A stretch of DNA of 64,000 nt from positions 1 through 64,000 of the forward strand of contig JBAYIS010000008.1 in the NCBI GenBank assembly GCA_041665525.1. Reading direction: 5' to 3'. The position numbers were made by a program, and so were the translations under genes. The stretch comes from UBA8401 sp041665525. GTDB taxonomy: Bacteria > Bacteroidota > Ignavibacteria > UBA10030 > UBA8401. Below are positions 17,588 through 26,231 of the stretch, in pieces. Each line of letters begins with the position of its first letter. The first letter of the stretch is position 1. The notes under the pieces were generated by a model. That model saw nothing but the letters and a program-made list of their open reading frames with translations. It was not told the DNA's origin and made no database searches.

Positions 17588-18517
17588 TTACTTTCCGTCT
17601 TCTATTTTCTCATTCCACCACGCATCAATCTTTTTCCCGCTCCAAATAGTGAAAAGGAAGAAGAGCATCCCCGCCAACACATCCACCGCATAATGATATC
17701 TCAAATAAACAGTCGAAATAATCAGCAGAGATCCGACCACAAATAACCACCAGCGAATCTTCGTCCCTGCCGTAAAGGCAATATACATCGCCACCAGCGT
17801 TAATTGCGTATGGCCGCTTGGAAACGCATCCCGATGGACGAATGCAGCAGGATCGGCAGCACCAGCAGGAACTCCTCCGCCCGAATTGATGAACGCCCTC
17901 AAATATTCTGTGAGGAATAGACCGGGCAGTTCTGCATCGGTCGCATAAAAATTATGCAGCGTGAACCGTGGACCAATGGCAGGAAGCAGTAAATACCCTA
18001 TATAAGAAAGATAGAAACCGTACACCACCAGCATAGCACCGGAATGAAAGTCGGTTGTATCCTGCCGCCGGTATAATTCATAAAACAGTGCAATAAAGAA
18101 AAGATAATACGCCGAATAGGAGATTTGCAGAATCTCGGTAATGATAGGATGTGCGAATTGTGAGATCCACTGCGTCGGATTGACACCGAACATTGTCCGA
18201 TCAATCATGATCAGGACATCGTCATAATCACGCTGATGGATGGGATACGACATTGAGGATGCCTGCGTGTAGACGATAAGGATGCACGGAACGAGATACC
18301 AATGCCGTATAAAAAGCACCGCCGTGTTGCTCTTCTTGCCGAAGCGGTGAACATGCCGAGCGCTGGTAAAAATGATCAGGCAGAGCAGTATGTTTAACGG
18401 AATGAAAAGCAAGACGTTGTCGATTCTGCCGGCAACAATCGTTTGCAGTACGATGAGGAAAAGAACAAATACCAGTGTCACAAAATCAGCCGATGAAAGG
18501 AATGGGAATCGTTTCAT
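17588..18517 (-). CDS. PAP2-superfamily membrane phosphatase
   Basis: A 309-residue membrane protein with about six hydrophobic helices. The PAP2 signature residues are in PAIGPRF, FPSGHTQLTL (catalytic-region His) and YLRYHYAVDVLAGM (second His). The layout fits the PAP2_3 branch (inositolphosphotransferase/IPC-synthase-like) rather than classic undecaprenyl-diphosphatase. It would act on lipid phosphates in the inner membrane; the substrate is unknown. It is the last gene of a minus-strand set with mgtE six bases upstream. Confidence 0.82.
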   Translation of the reverse strand: MKRFPFLSSADFVTLVFVLFLIVLQTIVAGRIDNVLLFIPLNILLCLIIFTSARHVHRFGKKSNTAVLFIRHWYLVPCILIVYTQASSMSYPIHQRDYDDVLIMIDRTMFGVNPTQWISQFAHPIITEILQISYSAYYLFFIALFYELYRRQDTTDFHSGAMLVVYGFYLSYIGYLLLPAIGPRFTLHNFYATDAELPGLFLTEYLRAFINSGGGVPAGAADPAAFVHRDAFPSGHTQLTLVAMYIAFTAGTKIRWWLFVVGSLLIISTVYLRYHYAVDVLAGMLFFLFTIWSGKKIDAWWNEKIEDGK

Positions 18518-18523
18518 GGCGGA

Positions 18524-19918
18524 TCACAACAGCAATGAGAGAAAGAGCGTTGCAAAACCTAAAAAGGAGATGAAACCGAACGCATCTGTGCAGGTGGTCA
18601 CCAGTACAGCCGAAGCCAATGCCGGATCGATCTTCGCCCACTTCAATCCCAATGGCACGAGCGTTCCCATCAAACCAGCAATAAACAGATTCGTGATCAT
18701 GGCCAGGCACATCACTACGCCGAGCATGATGTTTCCGTAGAAAATTGCGATCACGGTGCCGGCAAGAAATCCCACCAGAGTGCCGTTCAACAATCCGACG
18801 GAAATTTCTTTGATGAGAGCTTTTCGTGCGTTGGAGAAATCGACTTCGCCAAGCGCAATGCCGCGCACCATCAGCGTAATGGCCTGCGTCCCGGCGTTTC
18901 CTCCCATCCCCGCGACGATCGGCATCAGTGCTGCCAACACGACAAGCGATTCGATGGTGGAATGAAAAATATTAATGATGCTGGAGGTGACCAGTCCGGT
19001 GAAGAGATAAACCGACAGCCACGGAAGCCGTTTGCGGAGAGAGACCAAAGGAGGAGTAGAAATACGTTCGTTAGTCCCCACGCCGCCCAAACGGAAGATA
19101 TCTTCCGACGCTTCTTCTTCGATAACGTCCACAATATCGTCCACCGTGATCCGTCCGACCACCCGTCCCGAAAAATCGATAACGGGTGCGGCGACCAGAT
19201 TGTATTTTTTGAAAATATTGGCGACCTCTTCCTGGTCTACATCGGTCTTCACGCTGATAATGTCGGAGTCCATCACTTTATAGATCCGCCGTGCAGGCGA
19301 AAGTAGTATCATATTGGAGATTGAAAGTGATCCGACAAGTTTCTCGTTTTCATCCACAACATACACGAAATATAAATGTTGTCCCTGTCCTTCCTTTGCC
19401 GCGCGCCGCACCGCCTGGATTGCTTTCTTTACGGTGTCCTTCTGATTCACCGTAATAATTTCCTTCTGCATGATACCGCCGGCGGTATTTTTGTCATACT
19501 GCAGAAGTTCCTTCACATCCTGCGAATCTTCGGCGCTCAGATCTTCCAATACCTCTTCCGCCTTTTCATCGGAAAGTTCGGAGACGATATCCGTCGCTTC
19601 ATCGGACGGAAGTTCCTCAACGATATCGGAGATCTGGCCGCTTTGCAGTGTTTTCAAAAAATGTTCGCGGTGATCGTCGTTCAGTTCGACAATTACTTTT
19701 CCCTGTTCCTCGGTGGTAAGCAGGGAAAAGAGATATTCGCTCTCATCAAATTCCAATCGGTTGATGATATGCGCGATATCGGTCGGGTAGAGATCGTTGA
19801 AGATGTTCTTAATCAGGAAGTCGGACTTCGATTGGATGAGATCGCGCAGATCCTCCATCAGTTCATCATCGACTTCAATCAGTTCCTGGGAGGCGTAATT
19901 CACATCAGCCATCGGCAT
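18524..19918 (-). CDS. mgtE: Magnesium transporter MgtE
   Basis: A 464-residue protein with the MgtE architecture. A helical N-domain (about 20-130; FDESEYLFSLLTTEEQ, ELPSDEATDIVSEL) comes first, then a pair of CBS domains (about 135-265; VAAPVIDFSGRVVGRITVDD) and a five-helix membrane domain. The last contains AALMPIVAGMGGNAGTQAIT, the conserved pore signature. It is a Mg2+-gated inner-membrane channel. Its start overlaps rsmA by 14 bases, so expression is coupled to the rRNA methylase; no room is left for a magnesium riboswitch directly upstream. Confidence 0.95.
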   Translation of the reverse strand: MPMADVNYASQELIEVDDELMEDLRDLIQSKSDFLIKNIFNDLYPTDIAHIINRLEFDESEYLFSLLTTEEQGKVIVELNDDHREHFLKTLQSGQISDIVEELPSDEATDIVSELSDEKAEEVLEDLSAEDSQDVKELLQYDKNTAGGIMQKEIITVNQKDTVKKAIQAVRRAAKEGQGQHLYFVYVVDENEKLVGSLSISNMILLSPARRIYKVMDSDIISVKTDVDQEEVANIFKKYNLVAAPVIDFSGRVVGRITVDDIVDVIEEEASEDIFRLGGVGTNERISTPPLVSLRKRLPWLSVYLFTGLVTSSIINIFHSTIESLVVLAALMPIVAGMGGNAGTQAITLMVRGIALGEVDFSNARKALIKEISVGLLNGTLVGFLAGTVIAIFYGNIMLGVVMCLAMITNLFIAGLMGTLVPLGLKWAKIDPALASAVLVTTCTDAFGFISFLGFATLFLSLLL

Positions 19919-20729
19919 CCTCCGTTGCTGTATTCAAAATTTGAGGGGCAATGTGGGCCAGTTCGTTGCTCAGCTTCACAAAATCGGCGACAGAGAGTTC
20001 TTCCGGCCGTAATTCAAGGTCCACGGAAAGGCGATCAAATTCTTCTGTAGGAACATCCAGTCCTTTCAGGCCGTTACGAAGCGTCTTCCGGCGTTTGCCG
20101 AATGTACCCCGGACAATTTTTCGGAACAGTTGTTCGTTCGTCGCTTTGTGTGGGAACGGATGCTCAAAATCCAGATGAAGGATCGCAGAAGAGACATTCG
20201 GCACGGGGAAAAAGGAATTCCGGGAGACGGCGAATTGCATTTTTGGAGTGCTGAAATATTGCAATAGTATAGAGAGAATGCCGTATTCCTTCGTCCTGGG
20301 TTTTGCGACGATCCGTTGCGCTACTTCTGTTTGCATCATCACTAAGAAATCCTTTACCGCAGGGAGGGAATCAACTACATGGAAGAGAATCGGCGTGGTG
20401 ATATTATAGGGAATATTTCCGATCAGCCGGAGCGGCTGCCCGATCTGTGTGCGCAGTTCCGTCAGAGAAACATTGAGAATATCATTATGAATTACGCTGA
20501 TTTTCTCGCCGAATTGCTCCTGCAGCATCGGCGCCAATTCGTTGTCCAGCTCGATAACGGTGCAGTGCGGCAGGGACTGCAGCAGTAGCGTGGTGAGTGC
20601 ACCTTTGCCGGGACCGATCTCTACTACTGAATCACCCGGTTTCGGATCGAACACCCGGACGATCTTCTGCGCGACATTCGCGTCCTGAAGAAAATTTTGG
20701 CCGAGGGATTTTTTTGCGCGATGCATCAT
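19905..20729 (-). CDS. rsmA: 16S rRNA (adenine1518/1519-N6) dimethyltransferase
   Basis: A 274-residue KsgA-type methylase that dimethylates two adjacent adenines near the 3' end of 16S rRNA. Motifs are HRAKKSLGQNFLQD at the start, SAM site VVEIGPGKGALT, and the catalytic NIPYNITTP. The C-terminal domain contains FGKRRKTLRNGL. I choose ATG 20729 (GGAAAAAG upstream) over the longer frame to 20825, since the family begins at HRAKKSLGQNF. It heads the rsmA-mgtE-PAP2 set and is divergent from the PgpH-like gene, with a 121-base gap. Confidence 0.95.
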   Translation of the reverse strand: MMHRAKKSLGQNFLQDANVAQKIVRVFDPKPGDSVVEIGPGKGALTTLLLQSLPHCTVIELDNELAPMLQEQFGEKISVIHNDILNVSLTELRTQIGQPLRLIGNIPYNITTPILFHVVDSLPAVKDFLVMMQTEVAQRIVAKPRTKEYGILSILLQYFSTPKMQFAVSRNSFFPVPNVSSAILHLDFEHPFPHKATNEQLFRKIVRGTFGKRRKTLRNGLKGLDVPTEEFDRLSVDLELRPEELSVADFVKLSNELAHIAPQILNTATEDADG

Positions 20730-20850
20730 ACTTTTTCCAATGAACGAAGTGACAAAACGTGAATGAATATAACGAATGAGCAGACCGATTTCAATGCACG
20801 GTGCCGATTCTTGCCTCTCTCTCATTTTCTTTTCATATTACTTCAAGACT

Positions 20851-23178
20851 ATGCAGAAGATCTCTAATTTCATACGATCGTTGAGCGAAAAGGATAATCT
20901 GGCGGCAAAATGGATAATTCTCGGCGTCTTTGTCGTTCTTGTCGCACTGATGTTCCCGCAGGGATTGGCGGTGGAATCCGCATATCCCGCAGGGATGATC
21001 TGGACCGAGAACGATCTCTACGCACCGTTCGCATTTCCAATCTACAAGGATGAACGGGAATATGAACGTGAGCGCGAACTCGCCGCCGGAAAAGTCTATA
21101 AGGTCTTCGAAGAACAGCCGGATATCGCACATGATTATCTGGACTCCTTGCAGCATTTTTTTGTTACTCTCCAGACCATTCTTGACCGTCGCAAAGGAGA
21201 TGAACAGGAGATTAAAGAAGCACTTGTGAATTTCCCCGTTCAGTTCCGTGAAAGTGAATGGCAAACGCTGTGGTTCCTGCGGAATGTGGAGCGGCAGCCG
21301 GGCAAGAAGGTTCCGAAATACTCGTTCGACAAACTCCGCCGCGACGTTCTGCTGGTAGTCAACGGCCTCTATCTAGAAGGGATCGTCGATGTGCGGAAGT
21401 CTCAATACCGGGACGATGAATTGATCGCACGGAGAAAAAAGACGAACGAACAAATCATCCCCCTGAAGCGAATGCTCGACCGGTATGAACTCGGGAAGGC
21501 AGTGCAGCAGACCTTCATCACCGGCTTCAACGGAGAAAACGATACCGTTACCGTAGCGGTGAAAATCGCGTTGACCTATCTGATGCCGAATGTCATTTAC
21601 CAGCGGGAACAAACCGAAAGGGAGATCCGTTTTGCCGTGGACCTGGTGCCGCGCACCGTTGGCGCCGTGAGTGAAGGGGAACGGATTATTGCCAAACGCG
21701 AACGGGTAACCGAAGAGATTAAACTGAAACTCGATTCCATGCGGAAGGCAAAGGAAGAAAGGGGGGCGGGGATTAATGCGTATGTAACGTTCATCGGCAA
21801 ATCCATGCGGGTGTTCGCTATCGTGTGGATGCTGGCGATGTATATCTATTTGTTCCGGAAACGAATCTATCATGACAATGTCAAACTGGTCCTGATCACC
21901 GTCCTATTCTTCGTTGTTGCATTCATCGCGTTCCTGACCGTACAAAATACCACCGAATTGCCGCTGCGATATCTGATCATTATCCCGGCGTTATCGATGA
22001 TGTTTACCATCATTTTCGATTCGCGTATCGCGTTCTATTCTACCGTGGTAATCTCCATGCTGGTGGCGGGCATTCGCGGTAATGATTATGCCATCGCTCT
22101 GTCTTCGCTCGTTGCTGGTGCATTTGCCATTTACACAGTGCGGGATATTAAGAAACGGACACAGATATTCCGTTCTATTATATATGTTTTTATCGGATAT
22201 GCCATTACGATTGTCGCCCTGGGATTGGAACGGTATGAATCCTTGTCCGTGCTGGGAAATCAACTGCTCGTCGCATCTTTCAACGCGATCCTTTCCCCGG
22301 TGCTGACGTACGGCTTGTTGCTGTTCTTTGAAAAGACGTTCAAAATTTCCACGGAACTGACCCTTGTGGATCTTTCGGATCTAAACCATCCGCTGCTCAA
22401 GGAGCTTTCCCACAAAGCGCCCGGCTCGTTTCATCACAGCGTGAGCGTGGCAACCCTGGCGGAATCCGCAGCAGATGTGATCGGCGCCCACACACCGCTT
22501 GCGCGCGTCGGCGGATTGTATCATGATATTGGAAAGATGTTGAACCCTGAATCGTTTGTTGAGAATCTTCTGGGAACCGAGAACAAACATCGCACAATGA
22601 GTCCGCGCAAGAGTGTCCGTGTGATTGCGGCGCATATCGAGGACGGCGTGAAACTGGCGCAGCAAAACAAGCTGCCGCAGGCAGTGATCGACTTCATCCC
22701 AATGCATCATGGGACGATGCATGTCGGGTTCTTTTATGAAAAAGCGCTTCGTCAGAAAAAGGCGAAAGGAGAAGTGAACGAGAACGATTTTCGCTACCCC
22801 GGCCCGCGGCCAAATTCAAAGGAAACCGCTATCGTAATGCTTGCGGACGGTGTGGAAGCTTCAACGCGATCTATTGTGGAGCCGACCGTGGAAAAGATTG
22901 AAGCGAATATCGACTCGCTGATAAAATTGCGCCTGTTGGAAGGGGAACTGGATGACAGCACGCTGAATCTCCGAGATCTGAACAAGATTAAAGAAAGCTT
23001 CCTGAAAATTTTGATCGGCATCCATCATTCCCGGCTGCGTTATCCGGAACAGGAAAAGGATTCTCGTTCGGAAGCGGACAAGTCAGCATCCGCACCGGCA
23101 GCACAGACCCTGCGTGCACCTAAAGTGGCTACGGAACGACGGTTGCAGCGCACCATCGATTCCATCGATCAGAAATGA
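20851..23178 (+). CDS. PgpH-like HD-domain membrane phosphodiesterase
   Basis: A 775-residue protein with one N-terminal helix, a large extracellular segment, about seven membrane helices (centre near residues 310-500) and a C-terminal HD domain. The last has FHHSVSVATLAE and GLYHDIGKM (His558-Asp559), then IPMHHGTMH. This is the 7TMR-HDED/HDIG layout of PgpH, which degrades cyclic di-AMP in Firmicutes and others; activity here is inferred. I prefer ATG 20851 because the first helix follows directly; the frame is open back to 20776. It is followed by xerD with a four-base overlap. Confidence 0.88.
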   Translation: MQKISNFIRSLSEKDNLAAKWIILGVFVVLVALMFPQGLAVESAYPAGMIWTENDLYAPFAFPIYKDEREYERERELAAGKVYKVFEEQPDIAHDYLDSLQHFFVTLQTILDRRKGDEQEIKEALVNFPVQFRESEWQTLWFLRNVERQPGKKVPKYSFDKLRRDVLLVVNGLYLEGIVDVRKSQYRDDELIARRKKTNEQIIPLKRMLDRYELGKAVQQTFITGFNGENDTVTVAVKIALTYLMPNVIYQREQTEREIRFAVDLVPRTVGAVSEGERIIAKRERVTEEIKLKLDSMRKAKEERGAGINAYVTFIGKSMRVFAIVWMLAMYIYLFRKRIYHDNVKLVLITVLFFVVAFIAFLTVQNTTELPLRYLIIIPALSMMFTIIFDSRIAFYSTVVISMLVAGIRGNDYAIALSSLVAGAFAIYTVRDIKKRTQIFRSIIYVFIGYAITIVALGLERYESLSVLGNQLLVASFNAILSPVLTYGLLLFFEKTFKISTELTLVDLSDLNHPLLKELSHKAPGSFHHSVSVATLAESAADVIGAHTPLARVGGLYHDIGKMLNPESFVENLLGTENKHRTMSPRKSVRVIAAHIEDGVKLAQQNKLPQAVIDFIPMHHGTMHVGFFYEKALRQKKAKGEVNENDFRYPGPRPNSKETAIVMLADGVEASTRSIVEPTVEKIEANIDSLIKLRLLEGELDDSTLNLRDLNKIKESFLKILIGIHHSRLRYPEQEKDSRSEADKSASAPAAQTLRAPKVATERRLQRTIDSIDQK

Positions 23179-24077
23179 AATTCGACACGCTCTCCTATAT
23201 CCGCTTTATTCAACTCGAAAAAAGTCTTGCTGGCAATTCCGTAGAAGCTTACGAACGGGATATCCAGCGGTATGTCCGGTTCCTGCAGGAACAGCATGTC
23301 GATCGGTATGAACAGGTGGAGGAGGATCATGTAGCGAAATTTATCCACATGCTGCGGGATGCGGAACTCTCTCCGAAAAGTATCGCACGGAACATTTCGG
23401 CAGTAAAAGGACTTCACAAGTTCCTTTTGGGGGAGAAGAAAACACAATTCGATCCGACGCTGAATATCGAGCTGCCAAAGAAAGGAAAACACCTTCCGGA
23501 CGTTCTGAGCGTGGAAGAGATAGACCAGATTCTGGATGCTGCGGATCCTGCAGCGACAACAGCAACACCGTTGGTGTGGCGGGACCGTGCTATTCTGGAA
23601 ACGCTGTATGCAACAGGAATGCGTGTCTCCGAATTAACAGGGTTGACTCAGTCCAATGTGATGGCGGATCAGCAAATGGTACGAGTGTTTGGGAAAGGAT
23701 CCAAAGAACGGCTGGTGCCGATCGGTGATTCTGCATTGAAGTGGATCGATGATTACGTTCGCCGCGTCAGGACGGAATTGATCCGTACGAAACGATCGAA
23801 CGATATTCTTTTCCTGAATTTTCGCGGAGCACCAATCTCTCGCGTTTCCGTCTGGCAGATTGTCAATACGTATACTCGCCGGGCCGGTATCACCAAGGAA
23901 ATTCATCCGCACACGTTCCGCCACTCCTTCGCGACACATTTGCTGGAAGGTGGAGCCGATCTCCGTTCCGTTCAAGAGATGCTCGGACATGCGGATATTT
24001 CCACAACACAAATCTACACCCATATCGACCGTGAACATTTGAAACAGCAGCACAAACAATTTCATCCGAGAGCATAG
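23175..24077 (+). CDS. xerD: XerD-type site-specific tyrosine recombinase
   Basis: A 300-residue recombinase of normal XerC/D length. The N-terminal SAM-like core-binding domain contains LAGNSVEAYERDIQRYVRFL. The catalytic domain has Arg150 (ATGMRVSEL), HTFRHSFATHLLEGG, LGHADISTTQIYTHI with nucleophile Tyr281. It resolves chromosome dimers at dif with a partner recombinase. Whether it is XerC or XerD cannot be settled here; the sequence looks more XerD-like. ATGA overlap with the PgpH-like gene couples the two. Confidence 0.87.
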   Translation: MKFDTLSYIRFIQLEKSLAGNSVEAYERDIQRYVRFLQEQHVDRYEQVEEDHVAKFIHMLRDAELSPKSIARNISAVKGLHKFLLGEKKTQFDPTLNIELPKKGKHLPDVLSVEEIDQILDAADPAATTATPLVWRDRAILETLYATGMRVSELTGLTQSNVMADQQMVRVFGKGSKERLVPIGDSALKWIDDYVRRVRTELIRTKRSNDILFLNFRGAPISRVSVWQIVNTYTRRAGITKEIHPHTFRHSFATHLLEGGADLRSVQEMLGHADISTTQIYTHIDREHLKQQHKQFHPRA

Positions 24078-24089
24078 ATCCGACAAAAC

Positions 24090-25007
24090 ATGAAAACACC
24101 GGCGGCACGAAACAGAACTCTGACACTCTCCGCAGCAGAGCAAGCGAAGTTTAAAAAAAGATTGCTCACGCTGACAGCATCGGCCTCCAGTTCATCGGTG
24201 ATCGGCAAAACAATCCTGCAAAGTGCCGAGAGCGCCGCTGTATTCTTGCCGGACCGGTTTGTCGATTTACTTTTCCTGGATCCGCCCTACAATCTTACAA
24301 AAAAGTTTAATATGGAAACATTCCGGGCGTCATCGCATGCTGTCTATGCAGAGTGGATGGATACCTGGCTTTCCAAATACATTCATGTATTGAAACCGAC
24401 GGCATCAATTTATATTTGCGGCGATTGGCGCTCTTCGGCATCCATTTGGGAAACGGCATCGAAGTATTTCATCATCAGAAACAGAATCACCTGGGAACGC
24501 GAAAAGGGACGCGGGGCAAAAGCAAACTGGAAGAACGCATCAGAAGATATCTGGTTTTGCACTATGTCGGATCAGTTTACATTTAATCTGGATGCGGTGA
24601 AAGTGAAACGGAAAGTGATCGCACCATACACCGCAAATGGAAAACCAAAGGATTGGAAACGGACCGATGAAGGAGATTTCCGCATGACTCATCCTTCCAA
24701 TCTATGGACCGATCTGACGGTTCCCTTTTGGTCGATGCCCGAAAATACCGAACACCCGACTCAAAAGCCTGAGAAATTGTTGGCGAAGATCATACTCTCC
24801 GGGACGAAAAAAGGGGATGTCGTGCTCGATCCATTCCTCGGCTCCGGCACCACCTCCGTTGTTGCAAAAAAACTGGAGCGCCGGTATGTGGGAATTGAAA
24901 TTGACGAAAAATTTGCTTCTATTGCGGAGAAGCGTCTCGAACAGGCAGAACACGATTCTTCCATTCAAGGATTCACCGACGGAGTGTTTCGCGAACGGAA
25001 CTCGTAA
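24090..25007 (+). CDS. Orphan DNA (adenine) methyltransferase, beta-class
   Basis: A 305-residue site-specific DNA methyltransferase. The catalytic motif DPPYNL starts at Asp64 and the SAM-binding motif DPFLGSGTTS at Asp247, an order (IV before I) typical of the beta class. DPPY favours N6-adenine over N4-cytosine. HPTQKPEKLL precedes motif I as is usual. No restriction endonuclease or specificity gene is nearby, so it may be a regulatory or solitary methylase. It starts 12 bases after xerD and shares one base with the next gene, so it belongs to the operon rather than to an obvious island. Confidence 0.88.
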   Translation: MKTPAARNRTLTLSAAEQAKFKKRLLTLTASASSSSVIGKTILQSAESAAVFLPDRFVDLLFLDPPYNLTKKFNMETFRASSHAVYAEWMDTWLSKYIHVLKPTASIYICGDWRSSASIWETASKYFIIRNRITWEREKGRGAKANWKNASEDIWFCTMSDQFTFNLDAVKVKRKVIAPYTANGKPKDWKRTDEGDFRMTHPSNLWTDLTVPFWSMPENTEHPTQKPEKLLAKIILSGTKKGDVVLDPFLGSGTTSVVAKKLERRYVGIEIDEKFASIAEKRLEQAEHDSSIQGFTDGVFRERNS

Positions 25008-26044
25008 TGAACGTTTTCAATCGACATGGGCACACGCTCTTTATGACAAAAACGGTATTTCTGCTGACTCTGTTACTGGCGTGTTCCTCCTGCCAGAAAA
25101 AAAAGACAGTCGAACAAAAACTGCAGCAGGTGGACAACTATGTCCCGCCGGCAGCGGATTCCGGGAATGACACCACGCAAAGCTATCTCTCTCCCTCCGA
25201 CGTATTCAGTGACCGATCTCAATTCAATAATGCGAATTTTCAAACAGTGCAGATTAAGTTTCGCGGAATGCGGAATATCTCGTACCAGATTTCTCGATCC
25301 GACAAGGCGCCGTTGACGATCGTGGTGGAATATCTGTATGGTGCATGGAGCAGCGGTGACACGGTCTCCACGGCAACACGAATTCTGTTATATGTGGAGA
25401 ATGAATTAATCTATCGGAAAGCGGTTCCGTTGGATTTTACCGATGCGGTAAACTTCTCGTCCGTCCGGAAATTCGATTTCACTGTGCTGTCTGTGACGGA
25501 AGGAAAGGCGATTTTCTATTATTGGTTCGACAAGATTCGCGAAGACGGAACATCAATAAAAGAATACCATGCGGTCAGCTCGGACCGGGATGGGGTCAGT
25601 AACGAACTCTCCGGCGATCTCATCCGGATCGGCGGCAGTTACGAAACCGTGCGGTTTCTGAACGAGAACCGACTGAAAGCCAAAGTCTCCCCGAATCCCC
25701 GGTATCCGTATCTATCGGTCGACATGATATTCTCCATCGACTGGAAATCTTGCGCGGCGACTCTCGATGTTCCGGAGGATACCGTCTTTGCCGTTTCCGA
25801 TCAGCCTGCACGGTATTTCAACAGTAGAATAAAGCTCTTTGCGTCGCCGGAACGGAATGCCGCGTTTCGCGAAACGAACTTTCGCCGGTTGACACAGGCA
25901 AAAATGGAACGCATATTCATTCCATCCATGTTCGACGGAACGGCACTTCAAAGGGACCGTATATACATTGTGTTCAATAAAACGTTTTCGGGATGGATCA
26001 ATTACGAGACAATGATCTTCGAAGAGATCATATCCGAAAATTAA
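25007..26044 (+). CDS. Predicted lipoprotein of unknown function
   Basis: A 345-residue protein with an N-terminal hydrophobic stretch and a lipobox-like LLACSSC (Cys26 or Cys29, counted from the ATG at 25007; a second ATG at 25043 gives a tighter signal). The mature part begins with a polar KKK segment and is otherwise beta-rich, with no motif that I can name. It shares one base with the methyltransferase gene (TAATG) and ends the operon, followed 21 bases later by a strong terminator. Confidence 0.6.
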   Translation: MNVFNRHGHTLFMTKTVFLLTLLLACSSCQKKKTVEQKLQQVDNYVPPAADSGNDTTQSYLSPSDVFSDRSQFNNANFQTVQIKFRGMRNISYQISRSDKAPLTIVVEYLYGAWSSGDTVSTATRILLYVENELIYRKAVPLDFTDAVNFSSVRKFDFTVLSVTEGKAIFYYWFDKIREDGTSIKEYHAVSSDRDGVSNELSGDLIRIGGSYETVRFLNENRLKAKVSPNPRYPYLSVDMIFSIDWKSCAATLDVPEDTVFAVSDQPARYFNSRIKLFASPERNAAFRETNFRRLTQAKMERIFIPSMFDGTALQRDRIYIVFNKTFSGWINYETMIFEEIISEN

Positions 26045-26065
26045 ATTTTCTCCATACTGAAAGGA

Positions 26066-26100
26066 AAATCCCGCTTAGTTCTTTCAATTAAGCGGGATTT
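26066..26100 (+). terminator. Rho-independent terminator
   Basis: AAATCCCGCTTA and TAAGCGGGATTT form a perfect 12-bp stem with an 11-base loop, followed by a T run to 26105. It closes the pgpH-xerD-methyltransferase-lipoprotein operon. Confidence 0.92.
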
Positions 26101-26144
26101 TTTTTATCATTAAGGTAAACACATACGGTGTGGTGGTTTCCGGT

Positions 26145-26161
26145 CCCGAGCGTGTCTCGGG
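26145..26161 (+). promoter_or_regulatory. Small leader hairpin before lysC
   Basis: CCCGAG-CGTGT-CTCGGG forms a six-bp stem followed by TTTGTTATT, 70 bases before the lysC start. It has the look of a short attenuator, but no leader peptide with a credible ribosome site is present and no known riboswitch fold is recognisable. Confidence 0.3.
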
Positions 26162-26231
26162 TTTGTTATTCTTAGAGGGTGACCGCGGCAATTCTGCGGC
26201 GGTACGGGCAGCACCGGCAAAAAACAATATT

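Noticed and set aside
17347..17746. Short plus-strand frames downstream of the amylase gene
   Set aside because: They run through palindromic repeats and into the antisense of the PAP2 gene; the apparent peptides are translated hairpins.
19376..20050. A 224-residue plus-strand frame opposite mgtE and rsmA
   Set aside because: It crosses two well-identified genes on the other strand and its translation has no domain or signal features.
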